This document shows, piece after piece, positions 39,276-47,177 of a stretch of 64,000 bases of DNA; within the stretch, counting starts at the first letter, position 1; the number at the start of each line of letters is the position of its first letter. Below the pieces are notes generated by a model, which had not been told where the DNA came from, made no database searches, and saw only the letters and a list, made by a program, of their open reading frames with translations. Both the position numbers and the translations under genes were made by a program. Origin of the DNA: Nocardioidaceae bacterium (GTDB lineage: Bacteria > Actinomycetota > Actinomycetes > Propionibacteriales > Nocardioidaceae); the NCBI GenBank assembly GCA_020636935.1, contig JACJWW010000002.1, positions 101,071-165,070 of the forward strand. The letters are read 5' to 3'.

Positions 39276-40823
39276 ATGATTCGAAGCGGAACTACCCGAA
39301 TTGCCCTGCGCCCAACTGGCGGTTGGGTGGCCTTCATTGGGTTTGCGCTGATTTTCGGGATTTGGTCATTGGCCACACCACTGTGGTCAACCCCTGACTC
39401 AACGCAACACGATTTGTATGCCTACACCTTGGGCCACGGCAATCTCACTCCCGAGCACACAAACGTGTTCGCCAACGGCGTCACCACCAATACAAATACG
39501 CCCGTGCCACTCGGGGTCCTGCGGAGCGTCGAATCCGTCGACTGTTACCAATTCAAACCTGAGAACCCAGCCAGTTGCATGCGTAATGTCAACTCCGGCT
39601 CTGAACTCGTGCCTTACGTCAATGCTGCTGGACGCAACTTCCCGGTCTACTACGCCGTCACCGGGGTCTTGTCCAATTTCGGCACGAACGCACAGGCCCT
39701 CTACCTCGAACGATTCGCCGCGGTACTCCTCGCTGCCTGGATGATGGCCTGGGCCGTGACAGGTTGCCTCCAGATGCGGCGACCTGGACTGGCCACCATG
39801 GGCGTGTTGCTATCCCTGACCCCGATGCTGGCCTATCTGGGAGGTGCGGTAAATCCGAACACCTTCGAGATCGTGGCCGCATACGCCCTGGTTGCATGCT
39901 CCTTGGCCTTCTTTGCCAACCCCGACGGCCCGGCTGCGCAAACGATGTTTCGTCGAGCCATGATCGCGGCCGCGATCGTGGGTTCTACCCGCATCCTCGG
40001 ACCCGCCTGGCTCGGTGTTTGGGCACTTGGACTGCTGATCATCTATGGCAAGTCGGCCTGGACACTGACCTGGACGTCACGGTCAAGGCGACTGCTGCTG
40101 GTGCCGGTGCTCGCCGTGATTGCGAATATCGTGTGGCTGCAGTACTCGGGCGTAGACAATATCCGCAAAGAACCACTCTTCGACTTGTCTCTTTGGGAAC
40201 GGATCCGGCTGTCAGCTCATTCAATGAATGGTGTGCTCACCCAGATGATTGGCAATTTCGGCTGGCTCGACACGCCCCTCCCGCCCAATCTCTGGATCGC
40301 ATACACGGCAGTCATCTTGTTCGTGATTGGCACCGTGTGGGCAGTGCTCACGCCTCGGCATGCTCTCGCTGCCCTTGCCATCTTGGTGTTGTCATGGGTG
40401 CTCCCAGTCATGCTGCAGGCTTGGAAACTCAACCTCCAAGGTCCGGTTTGGCAGGGGCGCTACATGCTGCCCACAGTCGGCATGATCCCGATCATGATCA
40501 TGGCCTTGGCGGCCAACAGCCCAGCCAGCGACACCAACTGGAATGGACGCTTGGCCCGATGGAGCCGGATCGGATCCATCGGTGTGCTCGCAGTCTTACA
40601 CCTGTGGGCCTTCCAAGTCATGATGCGACGCAATGTCTCAGGGATACGTGCCGAAGACATGCCACCCGCCGAGTGGGCAGACTGGGCGCCACCGCTCGGC
40701 TCAACGGCGCTATTCGTCTCATTGGCTGTGGTGATGGCCGGCTGGCTAGCCTTGCTCGCCCGCACTCGGATGAGCGTTGAGGCTCAGGCTCCCGCGGCGA
40801 TGAACTCAAGCGCCGAGCGATAG
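39276..40823 (+). CDS. DUF2142-family polytopic membrane protein
   Basis: 515 aa. A first hydrophobic segment at about 17-35, a large external loop (about 40-125), then roughly ten more transmembrane segments to residue 497. DUF2142 features include a GGAVNPNTFEI stretch in the first half and WQGRYMLPTVG in the second. The family resembles GT-C fold membrane glycosyltransferases and is often found in polysaccharide clusters; a lipid-linked sugar transferase role is inferred. ATG at 39276 with CTGGAGACACAC upstream. The last 13 codons lie antisense to the end of aroQ. Confidence 0.78.
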   Translation: MIRSGTTRIALRPTGGWVAFIGFALIFGIWSLATPLWSTPDSTQHDLYAYTLGHGNLTPEHTNVFANGVTTNTNTPVPLGVLRSVESVDCYQFKPENPASCMRNVNSGSELVPYVNAAGRNFPVYYAVTGVLSNFGTNAQALYLERFAAVLLAAWMMAWAVTGCLQMRRPGLATMGVLLSLTPMLAYLGGAVNPNTFEIVAAYALVACSLAFFANPDGPAAQTMFRRAMIAAAIVGSTRILGPAWLGVWALGLLIIYGKSAWTLTWTSRSRRLLLVPVLAVIANIVWLQYSGVDNIRKEPLFDLSLWERIRLSAHSMNGVLTQMIGNFGWLDTPLPPNLWIAYTAVILFVIGTVWAVLTPRHALAALAILVLSWVLPVMLQAWKLNLQGPVWQGRYMLPTVGMIPIMIMALAANSPASDTNWNGRLARWSRIGSIGVLAVLHLWAFQVMMRRNVSGIRAEDMPPAEWADWAPPLGSTALFVSLAVVMAGWLALLARTRMSVEAQAPAAMNSSAER

Positions 40824-41218
40824 CCTTCAACGCCCTTACCTGCAATGACCAAGTCGGCGTGTGGCGTGATCACCGACGTATGCCGGAACTCCTCCGGACG
40901 CTGCATCGGGTCGCTGAGGTGCACTTCGACCAGCGGTGCGGTCAGTTGGGCGCAGGCGTCGTAGATCGCATATGAATAGTGGGTCCAGGCACCCGCATTG
41001 AGCACGACCGGAGTGGAGTCGTCAGCGGCTTGATTGAGCGCATCGAGCATGACGCCCTCGTGGTTGGTCTGGACGACCTCGACCGACAGCCCCAAGGACT
41101 CACCCCACGAGTTGCAAAGGGCGACCAACTCGGCGTACGTCGTGGAGCCGTAGATCTCAGGTTGCCGGCGCCCCAGCCTGCCCAGATTGGGGCCGTTGAG
41201 CACCAGAACCCGCTTCAC
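40784..41218 (-). CDS. aroQ: 3-dehydroquinate dehydratase, type II
   Basis: 144 aa. Third step of the shikimate pathway, trans-dehydration. VLVLNGPNLGRLGRRQPEIYG contains the lid and catalytic Tyr region; LNAGAWTHYSYAIYDA and VEVHLSDP carry the conserved Asn/His. The usual NGPNLNLLG reads NGPNLGRLG here. GTG at 41218 overlaps the aroB stop (GTGA). Its 3' end overlaps the convergent DUF2142 gene by 40 bases. Confidence 0.95.
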   Translation of the reverse strand: MKRVLVLNGPNLGRLGRRQPEIYGSTTYAELVALCNSWGESLGLSVEVVQTNHEGVMLDALNQAADDSTPVVLNAGAWTHYSYAIYDACAQLTAPLVEVHLSDPMQRPEEFRHTSVITPHADLVIAGKGVEGYRSALEFIAAGA

Positions 41219-42309
41219 GAGCGGCCTGCGAGATGCTCATATGCCGCCTGCAAGGTCGCATCGTCTGGATTGGTGAGCACCTTCGGCTGCGCCATTTCAT
41301 CGAGTACGACGAAGCGCAGGGTCTTGCCCCGCGACTTCTTGTCGACCCTCATCGTGGCCAGCAAATCCTCGAAGGGCACCTTGTCGAAGCTGGTGGGCAG
41401 GCCGACCAAGTGCAACAGGCGCGCATGAGCGGCTGCTGTGTCATCATCCAGCCTCCCTGAGAGCCGGGCGAGCTCGGCGACGTAGACCATGCCGAGAGCC
41501 ACGGCTTCGCCGTGACGCACTTGATAGCCGGTATTGGTTTCGATGGCATGGGCCATTGTGTGCCCATAGTTGAGGGCCTCGCGACCGGGATGATCTCCCT
41601 GGCCGCCGGTCTCCTTGAGGTCGTCGACCACTACGTCGATCTTGACCCTGATCGCCCGCTCGACGAGCTCACGGAGCACCGTGGAGCGCGGGTCGAGGGC
41701 ATCGACGGGATGATTGGCCACCAGCTCAAGGATCATCGGGTCAGCGATGAAGCCGCACTTGATCACCTCACCCAGCCCCGCCACCAACTCAAGGCGAGGC
41801 AGCGTCTGAAGCAGATCGAGGTCAACCACGACACCAGCGGGCTCGTGGAAGGCGCCGACGAGGTTCTTGCCCGCATCGGTGTTCATCCCGGTCTTGCCGC
41901 CGACGGCAGCATCGACCATCGCCAGCAGACTGGTCGGCACATGCACGACCCGCACTCCCCGTAGCCAGGTTGCTGCGATGAAGCCTCCCATGTCTGTGGT
42001 GGCCCCACCACCGACCGTGACCACCGCATCTGATCGAGTGAAGCCGGCAGCACCAAGGGCATTCCAAGCTCTAATGGCCACGGATGCTTCCTTGGCAGCT
42101 TCACCGTCGGGCAGCTCGATCATCACGATGTCGCTGTCTTCGAAAAGATCACGGACCTGTTCGGCGACGTGCACCAACTCTTCACTGTGGCAGATTGCGA
42201 CCCTGCGAGTCTCCCCCAACATCTGCGGCACCTGGGCGAGGATGCCGTGACCGACCACGACGTCATAGGGGGTTTGGGCAAACACCTGGAGCCGGGTCAG
42301 ATCACTCAT
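41215..42309 (-). CDS. aroB: 3-dehydroquinate synthase
   Basis: 364 aa from ATG at 42309. Second step of the shikimate pathway, NAD- and zinc-dependent. GGGATTDMGGFIAATWLRGV is the NAD-binding glycine-rich segment; the zinc ligands lie in LVAGLGEVIKCGFI (Glu) and EALNYGHTMAHAIE (His) with RHGEAVALGMVY. Overlaps aroK by 8 bases. A longer frame to 42345 would extend further into aroK and is rejected. Confidence 0.96.
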   Translation of the reverse strand: MSDLTRLQVFAQTPYDVVVGHGILAQVPQMLGETRRVAICHSEELVHVAEQVRDLFEDSDIVMIELPDGEAAKEASVAIRAWNALGAAGFTRSDAVVTVGGGATTDMGGFIAATWLRGVRVVHVPTSLLAMVDAAVGGKTGMNTDAGKNLVGAFHEPAGVVVDLDLLQTLPRLELVAGLGEVIKCGFIADPMILELVANHPVDALDPRSTVLRELVERAIRVKIDVVVDDLKETGGQGDHPGREALNYGHTMAHAIETNTGYQVRHGEAVALGMVYVAELARLSGRLDDDTAAAHARLLHLVGLPTSFDKVPFEDLLATMRVDKKSRGKTLRFVVLDEMAQPKVLTNPDDATLQAAYEHLAGRS

Positions 42310-42820
42310 GCCTACTACCCTCCACCATCTGCTCGGCCAGCTCAACCACTTGGGTTGGGCTCAGTCCTGAAGTGTCGAGGACGAGGGTGGCCACCGACTC
42401 ATAGATCGGGGTGCGTTCTTCGATCAATTGCTTGACGCGTCCACGCACATTCCCCAGGAGCATCGGTCGCGAGACCCCGAGCCCCACTCGTTTGGCTGCA
42501 TCAGCCAGGCCGACCTTCAAGAAGAGCACTCGGTGACCCTCAAGCAAAGCCCGGGTGTCTGGATTGAGCACTGCTCCCCCGCCCAGCGCCAACACGCCCT
42601 CGTGACTCTGGAGCGCTTCGGCCACTGCCTTGGCCTCGAGCTCACGGAAGGTGGCTTCGCCGGACTCCACGAAGATGTCCGACACCGCCCGGCCGTCTTG
42701 CGCCTCGACATCGTGGTCGGTGTCTCGGAAGCTCAACCCTCGGCGTTGGGCCAACAGTCTGCCCACGGTGGTCTTGCCGGCCCCCATGGTGCCGATCAGC
42801 ACTACATAAGGTTTGCTCAC
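42302..42820 (-). CDS. aroK: Shikimate kinase
   Basis: 172 aa P-loop kinase. Walker [13 protein letters not shown] near residue 10, the shikimate-binding [14 protein letters not shown]sp, FRELEAKAV Arg/Glu and [11 protein letters not shown] at 42820 overlaps the aroC stop as GTGA. Fifth step of the pathway, forming shikimate 3-phosphate. Confidence 0.95.
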   Translation of the reverse strand: MSKPYVVLIGTMGAGKTTVGRLLAQRRGLSFRDTDHDVEAQDGRAVSDIFVESGEATFRELEAKAVAEALQSHEGVLALGGGAVLNPDTRALLEGHRVLFLKVGLADAAKRVGLGVSRPMLLGNVRGRVKQLIEERTPIYESVATLVLDTSGLSPTQVVELAEQMVEGSRHE

Positions 42821-43995
42821 CGGAATCTCAGGGTGCCGAGATAGTTGTGCATATTGCGCTTGGTCTCCCGCACTGAGTCACCGCCGAATTTCTCGATCAG
42901 CGAGTCAGCGATCACCAGCGCCACCATCGCTTCTGCCACGATGCCAGCAGCCGGCACGGCACAAACATCGGAGCGTTGGTGATGAGCGACCGCGGGCTCG
43001 CCAGTGGCCACGTCGACGGTCTTCAGTGCGCGGGGCACGGTGGCGATCGGCTTCATCGCCGCACGGACCCGGAGTACTTCACCGGTGGACATGCCTCCTT
43101 CGGTGCCGCCTGCGCGGCCAGAGGTACGCCGCAGCTCGCCATCGCGGGTCTCGATCTCGTCGTGCGCCAACGAGCCAGGGGTGGCTGCTAACTCGAAGCC
43201 GTCACCGACCTCGACTCCCTTGATCGCTTGGATCCCCATCAGGGCAGCAGCCAAGCGGGCATCCAGGCGGCGATCCCAGTGGACATGTGACCCCAGACCG
43301 GGCGGGAGGCCTTCGACGACGACCTCGACCACTCCGCCAAGGGTGTCGCCGTCTTTGTGGGCCTGGTCGATCCTGGCCACCATCTTCGCGGCCGCTTCGG
43401 AGTCGAGGCAGCGCACCGGGTCTTCGTCGAGGCTGGCGGTGTCGGCATAGGTCGGGATCACACCGGCCGGGGCTCGCACCCCACCCAACTCGATCACGTG
43501 CGAAGTCACCTTGATCTCACCGACCTGGTCGAGGAAGGCCCTTGCCACGGCGCCCAGGGCCACTCGTGCTGCGGTCTCCCGGGCAGATGCCCGCTCGAGG
43601 ATCGGACGGGCTTCGTCAAAGGCGTACTTCTGCATGCCCACCAGGTCGGCATGCCCCGGCCTAGGTCGGGTGAGGGCCTCGTTGCGCCCCAATCCGGCGA
43701 GCTCGGTCTCGGGCACCGGATCGGCAGCCATCACCTTGTCCCACTTTGGCCATTCGCTGTTGCCCACGATGATCGCGATCGGGCCACCGAGGGTCTCGCC
43801 GTGGCGGATGCCGCCGGTGATGGACACCTCGTCTTGCTCAAATTTCATCCGGGCGCCGCGCCCATAGCCCAGACGCCGACGAGCCAAGGCGTCTTGGATG
43901 TCTTTGGAGGTCACCTGCACGTGAGCGGGCAGGCCCTCAAGGATTGCGGTCAAGGAGGGTCCGTGGGACTCCCCCGCTGTAAGCCATCGAAGCAT
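42817..43995 (-). CDS. aroC: Chorismate synthase
   Basis: 392 aa. FMN-dependent conversion of EPSP to chorismate, the last shared step of aromatic synthesis. [51 protein letters not shown] and [12 protein letters not shown] are diagnostic. ATG at 43995. It leads the aroC-aroK-aroB-aroQ run; the EPSP synthase gene (aroA) is elsewhere, as is usual. Confidence 0.97.
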   Translation of the reverse strand: MLRWLTAGESHGPSLTAILEGLPAHVQVTSKDIQDALARRRLGYGRGARMKFEQDEVSITGGIRHGETLGGPIAIIVGNSEWPKWDKVMAADPVPETELAGLGRNEALTRPRPGHADLVGMQKYAFDEARPILERASARETAARVALGAVARAFLDQVGEIKVTSHVIELGGVRAPAGVIPTYADTASLDEDPVRCLDSEAAAKMVARIDQAHKDGDTLGGVVEVVVEGLPPGLGSHVHWDRRLDARLAAALMGIQAIKGVEVGDGFELAATPGSLAHDEIETRDGELRRTSGRAGGTEGGMSTGEVLRVRAAMKPIATVPRALKTVDVATGEPAVAHHQRSDVCAVPAAGIVAEAMVALVIADSLIEKFGGDSVRETKRNMHNYLGTLRFR

Positions 43996-44008
43996 GGGGC
44001 ACAGTCTC

Positions 44009-44776
44009 TCAGACCAGCCAGGTGCTCAGGACCCAGCGCCCAAAGGTCAAACCAATCAGCGCCCCCAGCAACATGAATGGACCGAAAGGCAGCTGTCTGC
44101 CCCGGATCGAAAACCCGTTGAGCACCAGCATCAGGATGGGGCCCAGGAGGAAGGTCGCGTAGAAGCTCACGATCAGCTCTGCCCAGCCCACCAGGCCGAG
44201 CAGGAGCGCAAGCAACCCCGCTAGCCGCACGTCGCCATAGCCCAGGCCACGCGGATAGATGAACCACATCAAGAAGAAGATCCCGCCATAAACCAGCCAA
44301 GCCAAGGTCGTGCGCTTGACCGTCTCCCAATCTTGGGCCACCACCAGGGGCAGGTAGATCACTGGCACCAGCACGACATAGGCAGGCTTGATCAGGTAGC
44401 TGGGCAGCAGTTTGGTCTTGGCGTCGATGATCGCCAAGGCAATGCCGAGGGGCAAGAAGAGCAGCCAAGCAGTCAACTCCCAGCCGAGATCCAATCGCCA
44501 GCCGATCAAGGCACCACACAGACCCGCCACAGCGCTACTCACGGCGCCAAGGGCAGGCCGCCGCGAGATGTCGACATAGGTGGGCTTGATCGGCGTACTG
44601 CAATCAGGCTCAAGATCTTGCTCTGCAGTTGCCTCAGGCTCTGACGCCGGCTCCGGCACGCGGGCGATCAACGCGGGGACAGCCAGTCCCGTGAGCACCC
44701 CGAAGACCCCACCGAGCACCACCGACCAGGCGGTGCCTTCCATCAAGACCAACCCCGCGGCCGAGGCCAACGTCAT
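44009..44776 (-). CDS. A24-family prepilin peptidase-like membrane protein
   Basis: 255 aa, about seven transmembrane segments. Has the aspartyl peptidase signature: [12 protein letters not shown] (first Asp) and [13 protein letters not shown] (GxGD). The N-terminal Cys-rich methyltransferase domain of full PilD-type enzymes is missing and is replaced by an acidic soluble stretch at about 42-68. Such short A24 proteins process type IV pilin-like or Tad/Flp prepilins; no pilin genes are in the window. ATG at 44776 overlaps the aroE stop (ATGA). Confidence 0.82.
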   Translation of the reverse strand: MTLASAAGLVLMEGTAWSVVLGGVFGVLTGLAVPALIARVPEPASEPEATAEQDLEPDCSTPIKPTYVDISRRPALGAVSSAVAGLCGALIGWRLDLGWELTAWLLFLPLGIALAIIDAKTKLLPSYLIKPAYVVLVPVIYLPLVVAQDWETVKRTTLAWLVYGGIFFLMWFIYPRGLGYGDVRLAGLLALLLGLVGWAELIVSFYATFLLGPILMLVLNGFSIRGRQLPFGPFMLLGALIGLTFGRWVLSTWLV

Positions 44777-45579
44777 CGTGCCTCCAAAGCCAACCGACCG
44801 GCAGTTCGCAGTACGTCGACCGGCACCGACTCACCGGTCATCAAGAGCACCTGACCGACCGCTTGATGCGCAAGCAAGTCGAGTCCGTCAATCAGCGGAC
44901 ACTCTCGCTCCGCGGCGAGCTTGGCGAGGGGTGTCGGCCACGGGTCATAGATCACCTCGAAGACCGATTCAACAGCGCGCACCTGCAGTGCAGGTTGGGC
45001 GCTCGCAGGGATGGTCGACACCAACAACTCGGTGTCGACCGGCTGGTCAATCGCGGCGAGAGTGACTTCTGGGGCATTGGGGTGCGCCCTGATCCGCATG
45101 AATGTGTCTTCGGCATTCGCTGCATTGCGGGCGGCAACCACGATCTGGCGGGCACCCAACTCAGCCACGGCCAGTCCGATCGATGCCGCAGTCGCTCCAG
45201 CCCCCAAGATGGTGACCCGTTTGAACCCCAAATCCAGCTCGACCAGGGCAGCCATGGCGCCAGTGACATCAGTGTTGTGCCCATGTCGGCGGCCTGACTC
45301 CAAGACCACGGTGTTCGCAGCGCCGGAGCGTCTGGCCCAGTCATCGACGTCGGTGAGCAGCGACATGACCGTGCGCTTCAATGGCATCGTCAATGACAGC
45401 CCCCGCCAAGGCGCACTGAGTTGATCAAGGAAACCCTCCAAAGAGGATGAGTCCACCTCGATCGCCTCATATGACCAATCCAGCCCCAGGGCCTCATAGG
45501 CAGCCCTATGCAGGACCGGCGAGAGCGAGTGCTTGATCGGTGACCCGAGTACGGCGCACCGCCTCGATTGCCCTAGCAC
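44773..45579 (-). CDS. aroE: Shikimate dehydrogenase
   Basis: 268 aa. NADP-dependent reduction of 3-dehydroshikimate. VLGSPIKHSLSPVLHRAAY binds shikimate; the catalytic Lys is in LTMPLKRTV; NTDVTGAM carries Asn/Asp; ILGAGATAASIG is the nucleotide loop. GTG at 45579, overlapping mltG by 7 bases. It is separated from the other aro genes by the prepilin peptidase. Confidence 0.94.
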   Translation of the reverse strand: MLGQSRRCAVLGSPIKHSLSPVLHRAAYEALGLDWSYEAIEVDSSSLEGFLDQLSAPWRGLSLTMPLKRTVMSLLTDVDDWARRSGAANTVVLESGRRHGHNTDVTGAMAALVELDLGFKRVTILGAGATAASIGLAVAELGARQIVVAARNAANAEDTFMRIRAHPNAPEVTLAAIDQPVDTELLVSTIPASAQPALQVRAVESVFEVIYDPWPTPLAKLAAERECPLIDGLDLLAHQAVGQVLLMTGESVPVDVLRTAGRLALEAR

Positions 45580-46697
45580 TTCTCACTCTTGCGGCAGAAC
45601 TCCTTGGCCTTAGCGACATACTTCAAGTGCTCTTCGTAACTGTCCGTGAAGTGCATCCCGCCAGTGTCGTAGTCGTTGACGAAATACAGCCAGTCACCCG
45701 CTGCCGGGTTGAGTGCCGCCTCGATGGTCTCCTCACCGGGGGAACCAATCGGCCCCGGAGGAAGACCGGTGTGCTTGTAGGTGTTGTAGGCGCTGTCGGA
45801 CTGACGCTCCTCAGCTGTGGTCCACACGTCGCCCTTTCGACCTGACAAATAGGTGATGGTTGAGTCCATCTGCAAGGGCATGCCTGCCTTCAGCCTGTTG
45901 TAGATCACTCGAGTGACCTTGGGATAGTCCTCGCTGCGATTGGCTTCCTTCTGGGCGATGCTGGCCACAGTGAGGACTTGATCAACGCTGAGGCCGAGAC
46001 TCTTGGCCCGGTTGGCTGCGTCGAGGGTGTCCAAGGTGCTGATCGTCTTTGAGATCATCTGGCTCAACAGAGCTTTGGCAGTGGTGCCTGGCGGTGCGTC
46101 GTAGGTTGCCGGGAAGAGCCATCCTTCTGGGTTGCCACCTGCTGCTGGGGGCAATCCCAATATGGCCGGCTGCTTGAGCGCCTGTTCGATCTCCGCCTCG
46201 GAGATCTCGGTCTTGGCCACGATCGAGGCAAACACATCACGCACCTTGGCTCCCTCAGGCACCAAGACGCGGTTCTTCACCAGATTGGCAGGGTTCACCA
46301 GCACTTCAAGAGCATCACTGGCCTTCATCTCTTGTTTGAGGTCATAGAACCCAACTTGAATCTTGGTGGCATCGGGGTTGTCTCGTGCGGCATTCTTGAA
46401 TGCATCCACGCTCTTGACCACACCCGCATATTGGAGGTTGCGACCGATGGCGGTGATCGTGTCACCCTCGTGTACCTCGAAACTCACCTCGCCAGAGCCT
46501 GGCCCAGGGAAATCGGGGGCGAATCCAAGCGCACCGCCCACGCGATCCCAGGTGTAGAAGCCAGCCACCGCCACGATGATCAAGATGAAGAAGCCAGCCA
46601 TGGCCACTGGCAGACAACCAGCCTTGCGTCGTGGGGTTGCCCTGCGTCGACTCGGGCCGTTTGGTTGCGGCGTATCGACGGTGACTGAGTCGTTCAT
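45573..46697 (-). CDS. mltG: Endolytic murein transglycosylase MltG
   Basis: 374 aa. Single N-terminal membrane anchor at about 27-48 after a basic tail (RRRATPRRKAG), then a LysM-like segment (FEVHEGDTITAIGRNLQ) and the YceG catalytic domain; the catalytic Glu is in LTVASIAQKEA near residue 245. It cuts nascent peptidoglycan strands in the periplasm/wall zone, setting glycan length. C-terminal pair of cysteines (FCRKSEKC). ATG at 46697 overlaps the ruvX stop. Confidence 0.94.
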   Translation of the reverse strand: MNDSVTVDTPQPNGPSRRRATPRRKAGCLPVAMAGFFILIIVAVAGFYTWDRVGGALGFAPDFPGPGSGEVSFEVHEGDTITAIGRNLQYAGVVKSVDAFKNAARDNPDATKIQVGFYDLKQEMKASDALEVLVNPANLVKNRVLVPEGAKVRDVFASIVAKTEISEAEIEQALKQPAILGLPPAAGGNPEGWLFPATYDAPPGTTAKALLSQMISKTISTLDTLDAANRAKSLGLSVDQVLTVASIAQKEANRSEDYPKVTRVIYNRLKAGMPLQMDSTITYLSGRKGDVWTTAEERQSDSAYNTYKHTGLPPGPIGSPGEETIEAALNPAAGDWLYFVNDYDTGGMHFTDSYEEHLKYVAKAKEFCRKSEKC

Positions 46698-47173
46698 AAT
46701 TCTCCATCCACTGGCTTGGCAATGACCAACTCACCTGCGCGTGCTCCCGTGGCCCGCTCCGTCTCCAGAGCGCCCTCAAGGATCACCACTGCGGCAGCCT
46801 GGTCGACCACGGCTCTGCGTTTGGCGCCCTTGCGCCCCATGGCACGCAGTTGTGCCTCAGCAGTCACTGTGCTCAGGCGTTCGTCGCACAATCTGACCGG
46901 AGTCTCCACGACGTCGGCGAGTGCAGCGGCAAACAACCGCACCCTACTGGCTGCTGGGCCTTCGCGACCCGAAAGTGACCTTGGTAGCCCGACATAGACG
47001 ACCACCGCTCCAGCTTCGTCGACGAGTTGTGCGAGCCGAGCCAGGTCGCCTTCGCCCCTCGACACTGTCTCCACTGGCGTGGCCAAGATGCCGTGCGGGT
47101 CACTTGAGGCGACCCCGATGCGGGCATCTCCCGGGTCGATCCCGATCCGGACGCCCACTGGTGGTTGGGTCAC
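46694..47173 (-). CDS. ruvX: RuvX/YqgF family Holliday junction resolvase-like nuclease
   Basis: 159 aa from GTG at 47173. RNase H-like fold: IGIDPGDARIGVASSDP carries the first Asp, VVYVGLPRSLSG the second strand, and DERLSTVTAEAQL the Glu. In E. coli YqgF takes part in 16S rRNA 5' processing; a resolvase role is also proposed. Starts 4 bases after alaS. A longer frame to 47350 lies inside alaS and is rejected. Confidence 0.92.
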   Translation of the reverse strand: MTQPPVGVRIGIDPGDARIGVASSDPHGILATPVETVSRGEGDLARLAQLVDEAGAVVVYVGLPRSLSGREGPAASRVRLFAAALADVVETPVRLCDERLSTVTAEAQLRAMGRKGAKRRAVVDQAAAVVILEGALETERATGARAGELVIAKPVDGEL

Positions 47174-47177
47174 GCAC

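Noticed and set aside
29783..40823. Integrative element with att sites
   Set aside because: No tRNA gene, integrase or long flanking direct repeat was seen at either edge by eye; simple recombination in a glycan locus is more likely.
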